Below are positions 7,405-16,587 of a stretch of 64,000 nt of DNA, piece by piece; position 1 is the first letter of the stretch; the number at the start of each line of letters is the position of its first letter. The notes beneath the pieces were generated by a model. The model was given only the letters and a program-made list of their open reading frames with translations. It did not search any database and was not told the DNA's origin. The translations under genes and the position numbers were made by a program. The DNA lies in contig NZ_BMQC01000002.1 in NCBI RefSeq assembly GCF_014647915.1, positions 186,001 to 250,000 on the forward strand, given 5' to 3'. The DNA comes from Pilimelia terevasa (GTDB lineage Bacteria > Actinomycetota > Actinomycetes > Mycobacteriales > Micromonosporaceae).

Positions 7405-10400
7405 GTGATGATCAGTGGCGTGACGTACCCATGCCCGTACTGCGGCGGACCCGCCGACACCCGCCGGGGCTGCCCCCGCTGCGGCGCCGGACCCGACCCC
7501 GAGGCCGCCGAGGTCGTGGCGCTGGACCGGATCCTGCCGGACCTGCGCCGGCACGCCGCCGACGCGGGCGCCGCCCGGCAGCGGGCCGCCGGGGAGCTGC
7601 ACCGCGCGGCCGAGGCCGCCGACGCCGCCCATGCCGCGCTGGCCGACGCGGAGGGCCGGCGGGCCGCCCTGTCCGCCGCGGTCGTCGCCCGCGTCCGGGC
7701 CGCCGCCGGCCGCCTCGCCCCGACCGGCGCGGGCGAGCGGCCCGATCCGGGCGAGCGGCCCGACCCGGCGGCCGCCGCTCCCGCCGCCGGTCCGGCCGGG
7801 CTGCCCGGCCCCCCCGCATTCCCCCCGGGCGGCGTCCCGGTCGACGTCTTCCTCCGGCACGCCGGGGTGCCGGAGGAGCCGCCCGCGCGTCGGGAGACCT
7901 CGACGCGGACGGTCCAGACGGTCCTGTTCGTCCTCGGCGGGGTCCTGCTGGGCGCGGCGGCGATCGCCTTCACCGCCGTCGCCTGGGCCACCTACGGCGT
8001 ACCGGTCCGCGCCTCGATCCTCGCCGTGGTGACCGCGCTGGTGCTCGCCGTTCCGCCGGTGGCGCGGCGGCGCGGGCTGCGGGGTACCGCGGAGACCTTC
8101 GCGGCCGTCGGGATGCTCCTGCTGCTGCTCGACGGGTACGCCGCCCGCGCCGCCGGCCTGGCCGACCTCGACGCGGTGCCCGCCGCCCCGCACACCGCGG
8201 CCGTCTGCGCGGCCGTCGCGGCGGCCGGCTGGTGGTACGCGCGGGCGGTCGGCGTCGCCGCGCCGCGGTACGCGGCCCTGCTCGCCGGGCAGGCGGTGCC
8301 GCTGGCGCTGGCCGGGTGGGCGTACGACCGGATCGACCTCGTGCCCCTCGCCTGCGCCCTCCAGGCCCTCGGCGGCACCCTCGTCGCCCGCCGGGCCGCC
8401 GAGGCCGGGCTGCGGGTGGTCGCCCGGCTCACGGGGGCGGGCGCCGTCGCCCTCGGCCTGCTGTGGGGACTGGCCGGACTGGCCACCGTGGACGCCATGG
8501 CGCCGGGCGCGCTGGCCGCCGCCGGCACGCTGGCCGTGGTCGCGGTCGGACTGTCCGGTGTCTACGAGAGCCGGCTGGCCGCCCTGCGCAACCTGGGCGA
8601 CGTCGCGGCGGGACTGCTGGCCGCGGCGGCGGTGCTGCTGTTCGCGGCCCGGGCGTTCCCGCCCCTGCAGGCCCACGGCGCGCCGGTGCTGGCCCTGCTG
8701 GCCGCGGTCGGGTACGCCGCCGCGTGGCACCGGCTGGCGCCGCGGCTCCGGGAGAGCCTGCACCGCGTCGCGGCGGCCGTCGCCCTGGTGGGGGTCAGCG
8801 CCGTCCTCGCCGCCGCGCTGGTCGCCGCGGGCGACGTGGTCGGCCGGCCCGCGGCCGCCGGGCCGTGGTCGTGGCTGGCGCCGCTGGCCCACCTGGCCGG
8901 TACCGCCGCCGTCCTCGTCCTGCTGTCCGCCGGACCTGCCGCCGCGCGCACCCGCGCGTACCGCGCCGACGCCCTGCTGGCCGCGTTCGTGCCGGCGGTA
9001 CCGCTGGCGGGCGTAGCCCTGGCCCTGCCGCGCTGGGGCGTCGGCCTGCTCGCCGCGCCGGTCGCGGCGCTGCTCGTGGCCGCCGCCGCGCGCGCCCCCC
9101 GGCCGGGCGCCGTGGTGGCGCGGGCGGTGCTCGGCGCGGGGCTCGGCGTCTTCGCGCTGGCGGTACCGCTGGGCTGGCCCGCCGCGCAGGCCGGGGTGGC
9201 CGCGGTGCTGCTGGCCGGCGCCCTGCTGCTGGCCCGCAGTACCGGGCCGGACCCGGTCCGCCGGCACGCCGGGGGCGCGGGCGCCGCGGCCGCCGTGCTG
9301 CTGGCGCCGCTCGCGCTGTTCGCGGCCCTGGACGCGCTGCACGTCCCCGACTGGTGGCGGGCCCGCGCCTACCTGTGCGTGCTGGCCGCCTTCGTCGCCG
9401 CCGCCGCGGTCGTCGCCCGCCGGGTCCCCGCCCACCGCCGCTACGTCTACGTACCGGTCCTGCTGCTGGCCGCCCTCACTCCGATGTGGGCCGGCGGCGG
9501 CGCGACCGACGAGCCGATCGCCGTGTACGCCGGCCTGGCGCTGGTCGCCGTGGCCGCCACCGTCCGCCTGGTGCGCGCCCGCATCGGCGCCGCGGCCTGG
9601 GGCGCGGCGCTGCCGCTGCTGGCCTGGCTCGTGGGCTGCCTGCCCGCCCTGAGTGCGGTGTACCTGCTGCCGTACGGCTGGCTGGTCCAGGTGTGGGCCG
9701 GCCGCCCCGCGGGGGTGGGCCTCGGGCCGGGCGGCCCGGCGGGCGCCGGGTGGGCGCCGCCCCCGGCCACCGCCGCCGCGGTCGGCGTCGTCCTGCTCGG
9801 CATCGCCGCCTCGATCCTGGGCGCGCGGCGGTTCGGGCAGCGGACCGGCGAGTGGGCCTGCGCCGCCACGCTCGTCGCGGCGGTGCCGGTGGCGGCCGCC
9901 GCGGCGGCCGTGCCGTGGCCGGCGGTCCCCGCGCTGAGCCTGGCCGGCGGCCTCGCGGCGCTGCTGGTCGCCTGCCGGTACCCCGGCCCCGTCGAGCGGA
10001 GGGTGCTGGCCGCCGCCACCGGCTTCCTGCTCGCCGGCCCGGGTGTCGCCGGGGCACTGCCCACCCGGTGGTCCACCGTCGTGGCGCTGGCCGCGGTCAC
10101 CGCCGTCGCCGGCCTCGCGGCGGCCACCGGCCGGCTGCGGGGCACCCGGGTCGCCGCCTGGCACGTCGCGGTGGCCGCGGCCGTGCTGCTGGCGCTGGCC
10201 GTCGGCGCGGCCCTGGGCTGGGGCGCGCGGTGGCGGGCGCTGCCGGTGCTCGCCGTCGCCGTCGCCGCGCTGGGGCTGGAGGCGCTGCTGCGCGACCGCC
10301 GCCGCGCGGAGTCGGCGGTACTGCGCTGGCTGGCGGCCGGGGCGTTCGCGGTGGCGCTGCTGTGCACCGCGGGCGCGCCCGCGCGGTACGCCGCGCTGGT

Positions 10401-10968
10401 CTGGGCCCTCGGCGGGCTCGCGCTCGGCGTCCGGGCGCTGCGCCCCGCGGACCCGTCCGGGCACCGGACCGGGTACGCCGGGGCAGCCGCCGCGGCGCTC
10501 GTGGCCGCCTGGTGGTGCCTGGCCTACGACCTGTCGGTGCCGGCGATCGAGGGGTACACCGTCCCGGCGGCGCTCGTCGCGGTCGGCTTCGGGGCGTGGG
10601 CGCTGCGCGGCCGCCCCGCGCTGAGCAGTTGGGTCGCCTACGGGCCGGGGCTCGCCGTCGGCCTGGTCCCCACCGCGACGGGGGTGCTGGCCGGCGACGC
10701 GCCGCCGCTGCGCCGGCTGCTGCTCGGCGCCGCCGCCCTCGCCGTCCTGCTGTGGGGGGTCCGCGGCCGGCGGCAGGCGCCCGTCGTCCTGGGCGGCCTG
10801 GCCCTGGGCCTGGTGGCCCTGCACGAGCTGACGGTGCTGTGGCAGCGGGTACCGAGCTGGATCCCGCTGGCGGCCGGCGGCGTGCTGCTGGTGTTCGTGG
10901 CGGTCACCTTGGAGCGTCGCCGCCGCGACCTGGCCCGGCTCGGGGCGGCGCTGCGGCGGCTGAGCTGA
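7405..10968 (+). CDS. Giant SCO7613-type multi-pass membrane protein with N-terminal zinc ribbon
   Basis: 1187 residues. The N-terminus holds a CPYCGG...GCPRCG zinc-ribbon pair within the first 30 residues, then an Ala-rich coiled-coil-like stretch and a Pro-rich linker with a duplicated GERPDP. From about residue 170 to the end it is almost continuous hydrophobic helices, probably more than 30 membrane passes. The layout fits the actinobacterial SCO7613 C-terminal-domain membrane proteins, whose function is unknown. Start is GTG 7405 or ATG 7408, both after a G-rich Shine-Dalgarno. The final residues ERRRRDLARLGAALRRLS are basic and cytosolic. Confidence 0.75.
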   Translation: MMISGVTYPCPYCGGPADTRRGCPRCGAGPDPEAAEVVALDRILPDLRRHAADAGAARQRAAGELHRAAEAADAAHAALADAEGRRAALSAAVVARVRAAAGRLAPTGAGERPDPGERPDPAAAAPAAGPAGLPGPPAFPPGGVPVDVFLRHAGVPEEPPARRETSTRTVQTVLFVLGGVLLGAAAIAFTAVAWATYGVPVRASILAVVTALVLAVPPVARRRGLRGTAETFAAVGMLLLLLDGYAARAAGLADLDAVPAAPHTAAVCAAVAAAGWWYARAVGVAAPRYAALLAGQAVPLALAGWAYDRIDLVPLACALQALGGTLVARRAAEAGLRVVARLTGAGAVALGLLWGLAGLATVDAMAPGALAAAGTLAVVAVGLSGVYESRLAALRNLGDVAAGLLAAAAVLLFAARAFPPLQAHGAPVLALLAAVGYAAAWHRLAPRLRESLHRVAAAVALVGVSAVLAAALVAAGDVVGRPAAAGPWSWLAPLAHLAGTAAVLVLLSAGPAAARTRAYRADALLAAFVPAVPLAGVALALPRWGVGLLAAPVAALLVAAAARAPRPGAVVARAVLGAGLGVFALAVPLGWPAAQAGVAAVLLAGALLLARSTGPDPVRRHAGGAGAAAAVLLAPLALFAALDALHVPDWWRARAYLCVLAAFVAAAAVVARRVPAHRRYVYVPVLLLAALTPMWAGGGATDEPIAVYAGLALVAVAATVRLVRARIGAAAWGAALPLLAWLVGCLPALSAVYLLPYGWLVQVWAGRPAGVGLGPGGPAGAGWAPPPATAAAVGVVLLGIAASILGARRFGQRTGEWACAATLVAAVPVAAAAAAVPWPAVPALSLAGGLAALLVACRYPGPVERRVLAAATGFLLAGPGVAGALPTRWSTVVALAAVTAVAGLAAATGRLRGTRVAAWHVAVAAAVLLALAVGAALGWGARWRALPVLAVAVAALGLEALLRDRRRAESAVLRWLAAGAFAVALLCTAGAPARYAALVWALGGLALGVRALRPADPSGHRTGYAGAAAAALVAAWWCLAYDLSVPAIEGYTVPAALVAVGFGAWALRGRPALSSWVAYGPGLAVGLVPTATGVLAGDAPPLRRLLLGAAALAVLLWGVRGRRQAPVVLGGLALGLVALHELTVLWQRVPSWIPLAAGGVLLVFVAVTLERRRRDLARLGAALRRLS

Positions 10969-11075
10969 CCGGCCCGGCCGCCGGTGTCCGCGTGTCGTCC
11001 GGTTTGCGGCACCTTCGGCTGACGGGCGCCGGGTGGTATTGGGGAAACGTCGGCTGAACCGGGCATCATGGGCGG

Positions 11076-12236
11076 GTGAGATTCGAAGTCAGCAAGGTCC
11101 TCGACGCGATCGAGAAGCGGCTCTCCACCGACCCGGCGCTCGCCCGGGGGGTGCTCGACCTCGCCGAGGTGGTCCGGTACGCCGACCTCGACAGCGGCCG
11201 GCCCGCGACCCTGCTGCGCCTCGGCCACGTCGTGGACGCGCTGAGCCGGTACGTCGCCGAGGAGAACGTCCCCGTCTACGTGATCGCCGAGCGCGGCCTG
11301 CTGTCCGACGCGGACCTCACCTCCAACGAGCGCATGGTGATCCGCCGGTGGGCCGACGACGGGCTCATCGAGGTCATCCCCGGCGTCGGGCCGCGGGTGC
11401 TGGAGGTCGCGGCGATGACCGAGCTGCCGCTGATCACCCGCCGGGACTTCGGCGCCGCCCGGGGACAGGTGCCCTGGCTGGCCGCGCCGGGGCGGCTGCT
11501 GGCACCGGTACCGGGGCCGGGCGGGGCGGTTCTGGAAGCGGTGGCGGTCCCGGAGCCCGTGGGCGCCGCGCCCACACCGGTCGGCCCGTACGGCGCGCTG
11601 CCCGCGCCGGAGGCCGCCCGCAAGGTCCTCGCGCGACTGTGGCGGTGCCCCGAGCCGGGGTGCGCGGCCTTCGGCAACGGCCGGGTCGGCCGGCCCGGCG
11701 GCCAGCCGCCGCCGCGGCTGCGCGACGGCGCGCCGTACTGCCCCCGGCACGACGAGAAGCTGCTCCCCGCCGGACCCCGCCCGCCGGCCGAGCTGATGGT
11801 GTGCCGGGTGGACGGTGCCATCCGGCAGCGGTTCGTGGTCTCCTCCGACCAGCCGGTCACCGTCGGCCGGGCGCCGGACGGCGCCAGCCAGGGGCCGGAC
11901 GCGCTGATGCTCGGACCGTGGCTCGGCGAGGAGGCGCGGCGCTGGATCAGCCGCGCGCACGTCCGGCTGGAGCTGCTCGGCCGGGACATCCTCGTCCGCG
12001 ACGTCAGCACCAACGGCACGGTGATCCGGGTGGGCGGCTCGATGGCCGAGGCCAACCGGCTGCTGCTGACCCGGGACCAGGTGCGCACGCTGGCCACCGA
12101 GGACGTCGTCGAGCTGTACCCCGGGGTCCAGCTCGCCCGGGCCGGCCGGTGGGCCGCGGGCGGCGTGGCCAACCCGGAGTCGGTCATGGCCAACGCCCCG
12201 ACGATGCTCATGCAGCTCCCGCCGCCGGAGCACTGA
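11076..12236 (+). CDS. FHA-domain protein with cysteine-bearing linker
   Basis: 386 residues. The first 120 or so (AIEKRLSTDPALARG, VYVIAERGLLSDADLTSNER) form a predicted soluble domain I do not recognise. Around residues 185-225 there is a CPEPGC...YCPRH arrangement that could bind zinc. The C-terminal third is an FHA phosphothreonine-binding domain: VTVGRAP, RWISRAHVRLEL and DVSTNGTVI are its canonical GR, SxxH and NGT motifs. FHA proteins usually dock on Ser/Thr kinase substrates; none is encoded nearby. GTG start 107 bp after the previous gene. A 9-bp stem-loop follows downstream. Confidence 0.78.
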   Translation: MRFEVSKVLDAIEKRLSTDPALARGVLDLAEVVRYADLDSGRPATLLRLGHVVDALSRYVAEENVPVYVIAERGLLSDADLTSNERMVIRRWADDGLIEVIPGVGPRVLEVAAMTELPLITRRDFGAARGQVPWLAAPGRLLAPVPGPGGAVLEAVAVPEPVGAAPTPVGPYGALPAPEAARKVLARLWRCPEPGCAAFGNGRVGRPGGQPPPRLRDGAPYCPRHDEKLLPAGPRPPAELMVCRVDGAIRQRFVVSSDQPVTVGRAPDGASQGPDALMLGPWLGEEARRWISRAHVRLELLGRDILVRDVSTNGTVIRVGGSMAEANRLLLTRDQVRTLATEDVVELYPGVQLARAGRWAAGGVANPESVMANAPTMLMQLPPPEH

Positions 12237-12307
12237 CCCGCGCCGGCCGGACCGAGCCCGCGCCGGTCGCAGTGAACCGCGGCGGCCGCCGGGCGCGGCC
12301 CGGGCGA

Positions 12308-12335
12308 CGGGGAGGGACCGGGCGGCCCCTCCCCG
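12308..12335. terminator. Stem-loop between convergent genes
   Basis: GGGGAGGG (12309-12316) pairs perfectly with CCCTCCCC (12327-12334); the flanking C and G extend it to 9 bp around a 10-base loop. It lies between the FHA gene and rocD, which converge, so it may terminate both. No T-tract follows, as is common in actinomycetes. Confidence 0.5.
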
Positions 12336-12413
12336 CGCGACGGAGCACGCGGTGCGCAACGGACCGTCGCGGTGGTGCGGTGCGGCAGTGCGGCGGTCCG
12401 TGGCGTGCGGCGG

Positions 12414-13622
12414 TCAGAGGATGGCGGCGAACTGGTCGAGCGTCCAGTCGATCTCGTCCGCCGTGATGACCAGCGGCGGCGCCAGCCGGATCGTCGAACC
12501 GTGCGTGTCCTTGGCCAGGATCCCGCGGGCCATCAGGCGCTCGCTGGCCTCCCGGCCGGTCATCCGGGCCGGGTCGATGTCGACCCCCGCCCACAGGCCG
12601 CGCCCGCGGATCTCGGTGACGCCGTCGCCGATGAGCTTGGCCAGGCCGTTGTGCAGGCGCTCGCCCAGCTCGGTCGCGCGCGCCTGGAACTCGCCCGTCT
12701 CCAGCAGCTTGATCACCTCGGTGGCGACGGCGCAGGCCAGCGGGTTGCCGCCGAACGTCGAGCCGTGCTGGCCCGGCCGGAGCACCCCGAGGACCGCCGC
12801 GTCGGCGGCCACCGCCGACACCGGCACGATGCCGCCGCCCAGCGCCTTGCCGAGCAGGTACATGTCCGGCACGACGCCCTCGTGCTCCACGGCGAACGTC
12901 CGCCCCGTCCGGCCCAGGCCCGACTGGATCTCGTCGGCGACGAACAGCACGTTGCGCTCCGTGCACAGCGCGCGCACGCCGGGCAGGTACCCGGCCGGCG
13001 GCACCAGGACGCCCGCCTCGCCCTGGATCGGCTCCAGCAGGACCGCGACGGTGTCGTCGGTGACCGCGCCGCGCAGGGCGTCCAGGTCGCCGTAGGGGAC
13101 GACGGTGAAGCCCGGCGTGTACGGGCCGAAGTCGGCGCGCGCGTCCTCGTCGGTGGAGAACGAGATGATCGTGGTGGTGCGGCCGTGGAAGTTGTCGGCG
13201 GCGACCACGATGTGCGCGCGGTCCCGGGCCACGCCCTTGACCTGGTAGCCCCACTTGCGGGCGACCTTGATACCGGTCTCCACCGCCTCGGCGCCGGTGT
13301 TCATCGGCAGGACCAGGTCCTTGCCGCACAGGGCGGCCAGGCGCTGGCAGAACTCCGCGAACTGGTCGTGCACGAACGCCCGCGACGTCAGCGTGAGCCG
13401 GTCGAGCTGGGCGTGGGCCGCCCCGACCAGCGCCGGGTGCCGGTGCCCGAAGTTGAGCGAGGAGTACCCGGCCAGGCAGTCCAGGTACCGCCGGCCGTCG
13501 ATGTCGGTGACCCAGGCGCCCTCCGCCTCGGCCACGACGACCGGCAGCGGGTGGTAGTTGTGTGCGGTCCACCGCTCGGCGTCGGCGATCGCCTGGGGCG
13601 TGCGCGGTGTGTTCTCGGTCAT
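12414..13622 (-). CDS. rocD: Ornithine--oxo-acid aminotransferase
   Basis: 402-residue class-III PLP aminotransferase that converts ornithine and 2-oxoglutarate to glutamate semialdehyde and glutamate. Visible motifs: NTGAEAVETGIKVARKWGY (PLP phosphate and substrate region), NFHGRTTTIISFS, FVADEIQSGLGRTG with the Asp that binds the PLP ring nitrogen, LLGKALGGGIVPVSA with the Schiff-base Lys, and HGSTFGGNPLACAVA. Length and motif set match ornithine aminotransferase better than acetylornithine or GABA aminotransferases. It stands alone, without rocA or arginase genes nearby. Confidence 0.9.
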   Translation of the reverse strand: MTENTPRTPQAIADAERWTAHNYHPLPVVVAEAEGAWVTDIDGRRYLDCLAGYSSLNFGHRHPALVGAAHAQLDRLTLTSRAFVHDQFAEFCQRLAALCGKDLVLPMNTGAEAVETGIKVARKWGYQVKGVARDRAHIVVAADNFHGRTTTIISFSTDEDARADFGPYTPGFTVVPYGDLDALRGAVTDDTVAVLLEPIQGEAGVLVPPAGYLPGVRALCTERNVLFVADEIQSGLGRTGRTFAVEHEGVVPDMYLLGKALGGGIVPVSAVAADAAVLGVLRPGQHGSTFGGNPLACAVATEVIKLLETGEFQARATELGERLHNGLAKLIGDGVTEIRGRGLWAGVDIDPARMTGREASERLMARGILAKDTHGSTIRLAPPLVITADEIDWTLDQFAAIL

Positions 13623-13928
13623 GCGGTGCCTCCCACGGCGGCGGTCCGGCCCCCGCGGGCGCGCGGGAGCCGACCCCGATTCTGTCCTACGGTCGTTCGC
13701 CCGGACACATCATTGCCGGCCGCGGCCCCGCCGTCGACCTCGGGCGCCGCCCCGGCCGCGCGGTCCGGGCTGGAAAATCCACGCCGCGGCTGGCTATTGT
13801 TCGACCCGGCCGCGGGCCAGGTGCGGATCCGCCGCACCGCGACCCCGGCCGCACCCGCGCCGGCGCCCGGCCGCCCGCGGTGACCAGGCGCGGCGGAGCG
13901 GTGGCGCCGCCGGGGAGGGTTCTCGCTC
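13623..13928. other. Divergent intergenic region without recognisable gene
   Basis: 306 bp between the rocD start and the lipoprotein start, so it must hold promoters for both directions. No convincing -35/-10 pair, repeat or short gene with a ribosome binding site was seen. A GGGAGG element near 13914-13919 is the Shine-Dalgarno of the lipoprotein gene. Confidence 0.5.
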
Positions 13929-14708
13929 GTGGATCGCATCGACCGCCGTCTCACCCGTCCGGCCGTCCTGCTGCTGGCGTCCGCGCTGCTGGCGACCCTG
14001 GGGGCGTGTGGCGACGGGGGCCGCGGGGCCGGCCAGACCGCCGGCCGCCTGCGCACCCCGCAGGAGGCCCTGCGCGCCGCCGCCCCGGACCAGGACACCG
14101 CCTTCCGGTACACCCTCAGCGACGCCGACAGCACCGGTGCCGGCGCCCGCGAGCCCGCCGCCGGCCGCGGCTACGCCGAGTTCAGCCCGCGCGCCGACGG
14201 CGACCGGCTCGTCGTCCAGACGCGCTTCCTCAAGGTCGACAAGGACCTCTGGACCCGGATCACCGCCAGCCGCAAGATCACCGGCTTCGACGTGCCGTCG
14301 ACCTGGCTGCGGATCGACCCGGCGAAGGTCACCCGCACCGACCTGCTCGCCGAGTTCGCCGGCGACCCGACCGGCGCCACCGCGTTGCTGGCCCACACCG
14401 GCGAGGTCGTCGGCGAGGGCGCGGCCTACCGCGGGACCGTCGACCTGGTGGCCCTCGCCGACCCGGCGGTGGTGCCGGCGGAGACCGTGGCTGCGCTGGG
14501 GCCGGCGGCCGCCGCGGTGCCGTTCGTGGCGGAGGTCGACGACCAGAACCGGCTCAGCCGGCTGGAGCTGAAGGTGCCGGCCGCCGGCAGGGCCAGGGCG
14601 TACTCGCGGGTGGCGACCTACTCCGGGTACGGGGCGCCGGACGTCCCCGCCGCCCCGGCCGCCGCCGCGGACGCCCCGGGGCCGGTCTACGACCTGCTCA
14701 ACGAGTAG
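13929..14708 (+). CDS. LprG/LppX-like lipoprotein
   Basis: 259 residues. The signal sequence PAVLLLASALLATLGAC ends in a lipobox with Cys27. The mature part alternates beta strands (AEFSPRADGDRLVVQTRFL, DLWTRITASRKITGFDV, AYRGTVDLVAL, RLSRLELKVP), the pattern of the LolA/LppX/LprG fold that binds lipids or glycolipids at the envelope. It ends with a Pro/Ala tail. It is followed by a 19-bp tandem repeat and a polytopic membrane protein gene, but no MFS exporter of the lprG-Rv1410c type is present. Confidence 0.65.
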   Translation: MDRIDRRLTRPAVLLLASALLATLGACGDGGRGAGQTAGRLRTPQEALRAAAPDQDTAFRYTLSDADSTGAGAREPAAGRGYAEFSPRADGDRLVVQTRFLKVDKDLWTRITASRKITGFDVPSTWLRIDPAKVTRTDLLAEFAGDPTGATALLAHTGEVVGEGAAYRGTVDLVALADPAVVPAETVAALGPAAAAVPFVAEVDDQNRLSRLELKVPAAGRARAYSRVATYSGYGAPDVPAAPAAAADAPGPVYDLLNE

Positions 14709-14720
14709 CCTCACCCCGCG

Positions 14721-14758
14721 ACGGCGACAGTCGGGACGAACGGCGACAGTCGGGACGA
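14721..14758 (+). repeat. Perfect 19-bp tandem duplication upstream of the DUF2079 gene
   Basis: ACGGCGACAGTCGGGACGA occurs twice head-to-tail with no mismatch, ending 10 bp before the GTG of the next gene. It could be a duplicated regulator site or a replication slip. The second copy lies within the leader next to the ribosome binding site GAGAGGA. Confidence 0.9.
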
Positions 14759-14768
14759 GAGGACGTCG

Positions 14769-16202
14769 GTGGGCAGAGTCAGAGTGGTCCCGTACGCGCT
14801 GGCCGCGGTGTTCGCCGCGCTGTACGCGGCCCTGGGCGTGCTGCGCTACGCCCGGATGCAGGCCACCGCGTTCGACCTGGGCATCTTCACCCAGGCCGTG
14901 CGGTCGTACGCCGAGCTGCGCGCCCCGACCGCCGACCTCAAGGGACCGGGCTTCCCGCTGCTCGGCGACCACTTCCACCCGATCCTGGCCACGCTCGCCC
15001 CCGCGTACGCCGTACTCCCCAGCCCCGTCACGCTGGTGGTGGCGCAGGCCCTGCTGTTCGCGGTCTCGGTGATCCCGGTCACCCGCATCGGGATGCACCG
15101 GCTCGGCACCTGGCCGGGCGCGCTGCTGGGCGTCGCCTACGCGCTGTCGTTCGGCATCCAGCAGGCGATGGTGTTCGACTTCCACGAGATCGCGTTCGCG
15201 GTCCCGCTGCTCGCGTTCGCCGCCGAGGCGCTGCTGCGCGAGCGGTGGGCGGCGGCGATGTGGTGGACGCTGCCGCTGCTGCTGGTCAAGGAGGACCAGG
15301 CGGCGCTGGTGGTGGCCGTCGGCGGGTACCTGGCGCTGCGCGGGCAGTGGCGGCGCGGGGCGGTCCTGGCCGGGATCGGGGTGGCGGTCGGCCTGCTGGT
15401 CCTGCTCGTGGTGATCCCGGCGATCAATCCCGCGGGGGAGTACCCCTACCTGGGCACCGCCGACGGCGGCGCCGCCAATCCGCTGGTCCGGCTGTTCGCG
15501 CCGGCCGCGAAGTGGCACCTGGTGTACCTGCTGCTGCTCTGCGTCGGCTTCCTCGCCCTGCTCTCGCCGCTGACGCTGGTCGCCGCCGTCCCGCTGGCCC
15601 TGCGCTTCTGGACGGAGAAGCCGGCGTACTGGGCGGTCGGGTTCCACTACAACAGCGTTCTCATGCCGCTGCTGTTCGTCGCCGCGGTGGACGGCCTGGC
15701 CCGGCTCGCCGGCTGGCTGCGGGCGCGGCCGGCGGTGGCCCCCCGGGTGCCCTGGGTGACGGTCGCGGTGGCCGCGCTGGTGGCCGGGTACGCCGTCGTC
15801 GGCACCGTCCGGGACCAGCCGCTGGGCCTGCTGCTGGACCCCGGCCAGCGCCGGGTGTCCTCGACCGTGGTGGCCGCCAAGCGGTTCCTGGCCGCCACGG
15901 TCCCCGACGGCGCGGTGGTCGCCGCGGACAACCGGATCGCCCCGCACCTGGTCAGCCGGTGCACGGTGCGGATGTTCCCGGACGCGGTGGACCCGCGGGG
16001 CAACCCGCTGCCGGTGCCGCGGCCGCCGGACACCGAGTGGATCGCCGTCCGCGAGCCCCCGGGCAGCTTCCCGCTGGACCCGGCCGCCTACCGCGCGTAC
16101 GTGGCCACGCTGCCCGCGCGCGGCTACACCCTGGTCGGCACCGAGGCCGGCATCAGCGTGTACCGCCGCGCCGCACCGCCGGCCGGCGGGGTCAGCGGCT
16201 GA
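14769..16202 (+). CDS. DUF2079-family polytopic membrane protein
   Basis: 477 residues with about ten hydrophobic helices. The stretch FDLGIFTQAVRSYAELRAP near residue 35 and GDHFHPILATLAPAYAVLPS soon after are hallmarks of DUF2079, a GT-C-glycosyltransferase-like membrane family. The soluble C-terminal part (about residue 370 onward) carries AADNRIAPHLVSRC and WIAVREPPGSFPLDP. Acidic/His residues in the first large loop (FDLGIF, DHFHP) resemble GT-C catalytic loops, so transfer of a sugar from a lipid carrier is possible but unproven. It overlaps the convergent next gene by 11 bp. Confidence 0.75.
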   Translation: MGRVRVVPYALAAVFAALYAALGVLRYARMQATAFDLGIFTQAVRSYAELRAPTADLKGPGFPLLGDHFHPILATLAPAYAVLPSPVTLVVAQALLFAVSVIPVTRIGMHRLGTWPGALLGVAYALSFGIQQAMVFDFHEIAFAVPLLAFAAEALLRERWAAAMWWTLPLLLVKEDQAALVVAVGGYLALRGQWRRGAVLAGIGVAVGLLVLLVVIPAINPAGEYPYLGTADGGAANPLVRLFAPAAKWHLVYLLLLCVGFLALLSPLTLVAAVPLALRFWTEKPAYWAVGFHYNSVLMPLLFVAAVDGLARLAGWLRARPAVAPRVPWVTVAVAALVAGYAVVGTVRDQPLGLLLDPGQRRVSSTVVAAKRFLAATVPDGAVVAADNRIAPHLVSRCTVRMFPDAVDPRGNPLPVPRPPDTEWIAVREPPGSFPLDPAAYRAYVATLPARGYTLVGTEAGISVYRRAAPPAGGVSG

Positions 16203-16587
16203 CGCGGCGCAGCCAGAGCAGGCCGAGGACCGGCAGGACCACCGGTACGTAGCCGTAGCCCTCGCCGAAGTGCGACCACACGGTGGCGTCCGGGAACGCC
16301 GCCGGCCAGCGCAGGCTCGCCGCGCCGACGGCCAGGACGCCGACCAGCTCCACGGCGCAGCACACCCGGGCGGCGCGCAGGCCGCCGGTACCGCCGCGGG
16401 CGAGCCCGACCGCGGCGCACAGGTAGACGAGCGCGGCGCCCGCCGACAGCAGGTAGGCCACGGGCGCGACCGCGAACTTCGTCGCGATCTGGACGCCGGC
16501 CCGGGCGCCCGCGGCGACGGCGAACAGCCCGTACACGTAGACGAGCACCCGGCCGACCCCGGTACCGGAGCGCGCCCGCTCAGCCAT
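16192..16587 (-). CDS. Small four-helix membrane protein, unknown
   Basis: 131 residues with about four membrane helices (VLVYVYGLFAVAAGARAG, AYLLSAGAALVYLCAAVG, VELVGVLAVGAAS, VVLPVLGLLWLRR). A loop contains DATVWSHFGEGYGYVPV, a pattern I have seen in small actinobacterial integral membrane proteins without assigned function. The ATG overlaps the stop of the upstream membrane gene by 8 bp, so the two are probably translated together. Confidence 0.6.
   Translation of the reverse strand: MAERARSGTGVGRVLVYVYGLFAVAAGARAGVQIATKFAVAPVAYLLSAGAALVYLCAAVGLARGGTGGLRAARVCCAVELVGVLAVGAASLRWPAAFPDATVWSHFGEGYGYVPVVLPVLGLLWLRRVSR

Noticed and set aside
7381-10824. 1147-codon minus-strand open frame opposite the giant membrane protein
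   Set aside because: Composition is Arg/Gly/Gln-rich with no domain, and the opposite strand encodes a coherent protein; it is a GC-rich antisense shadow.
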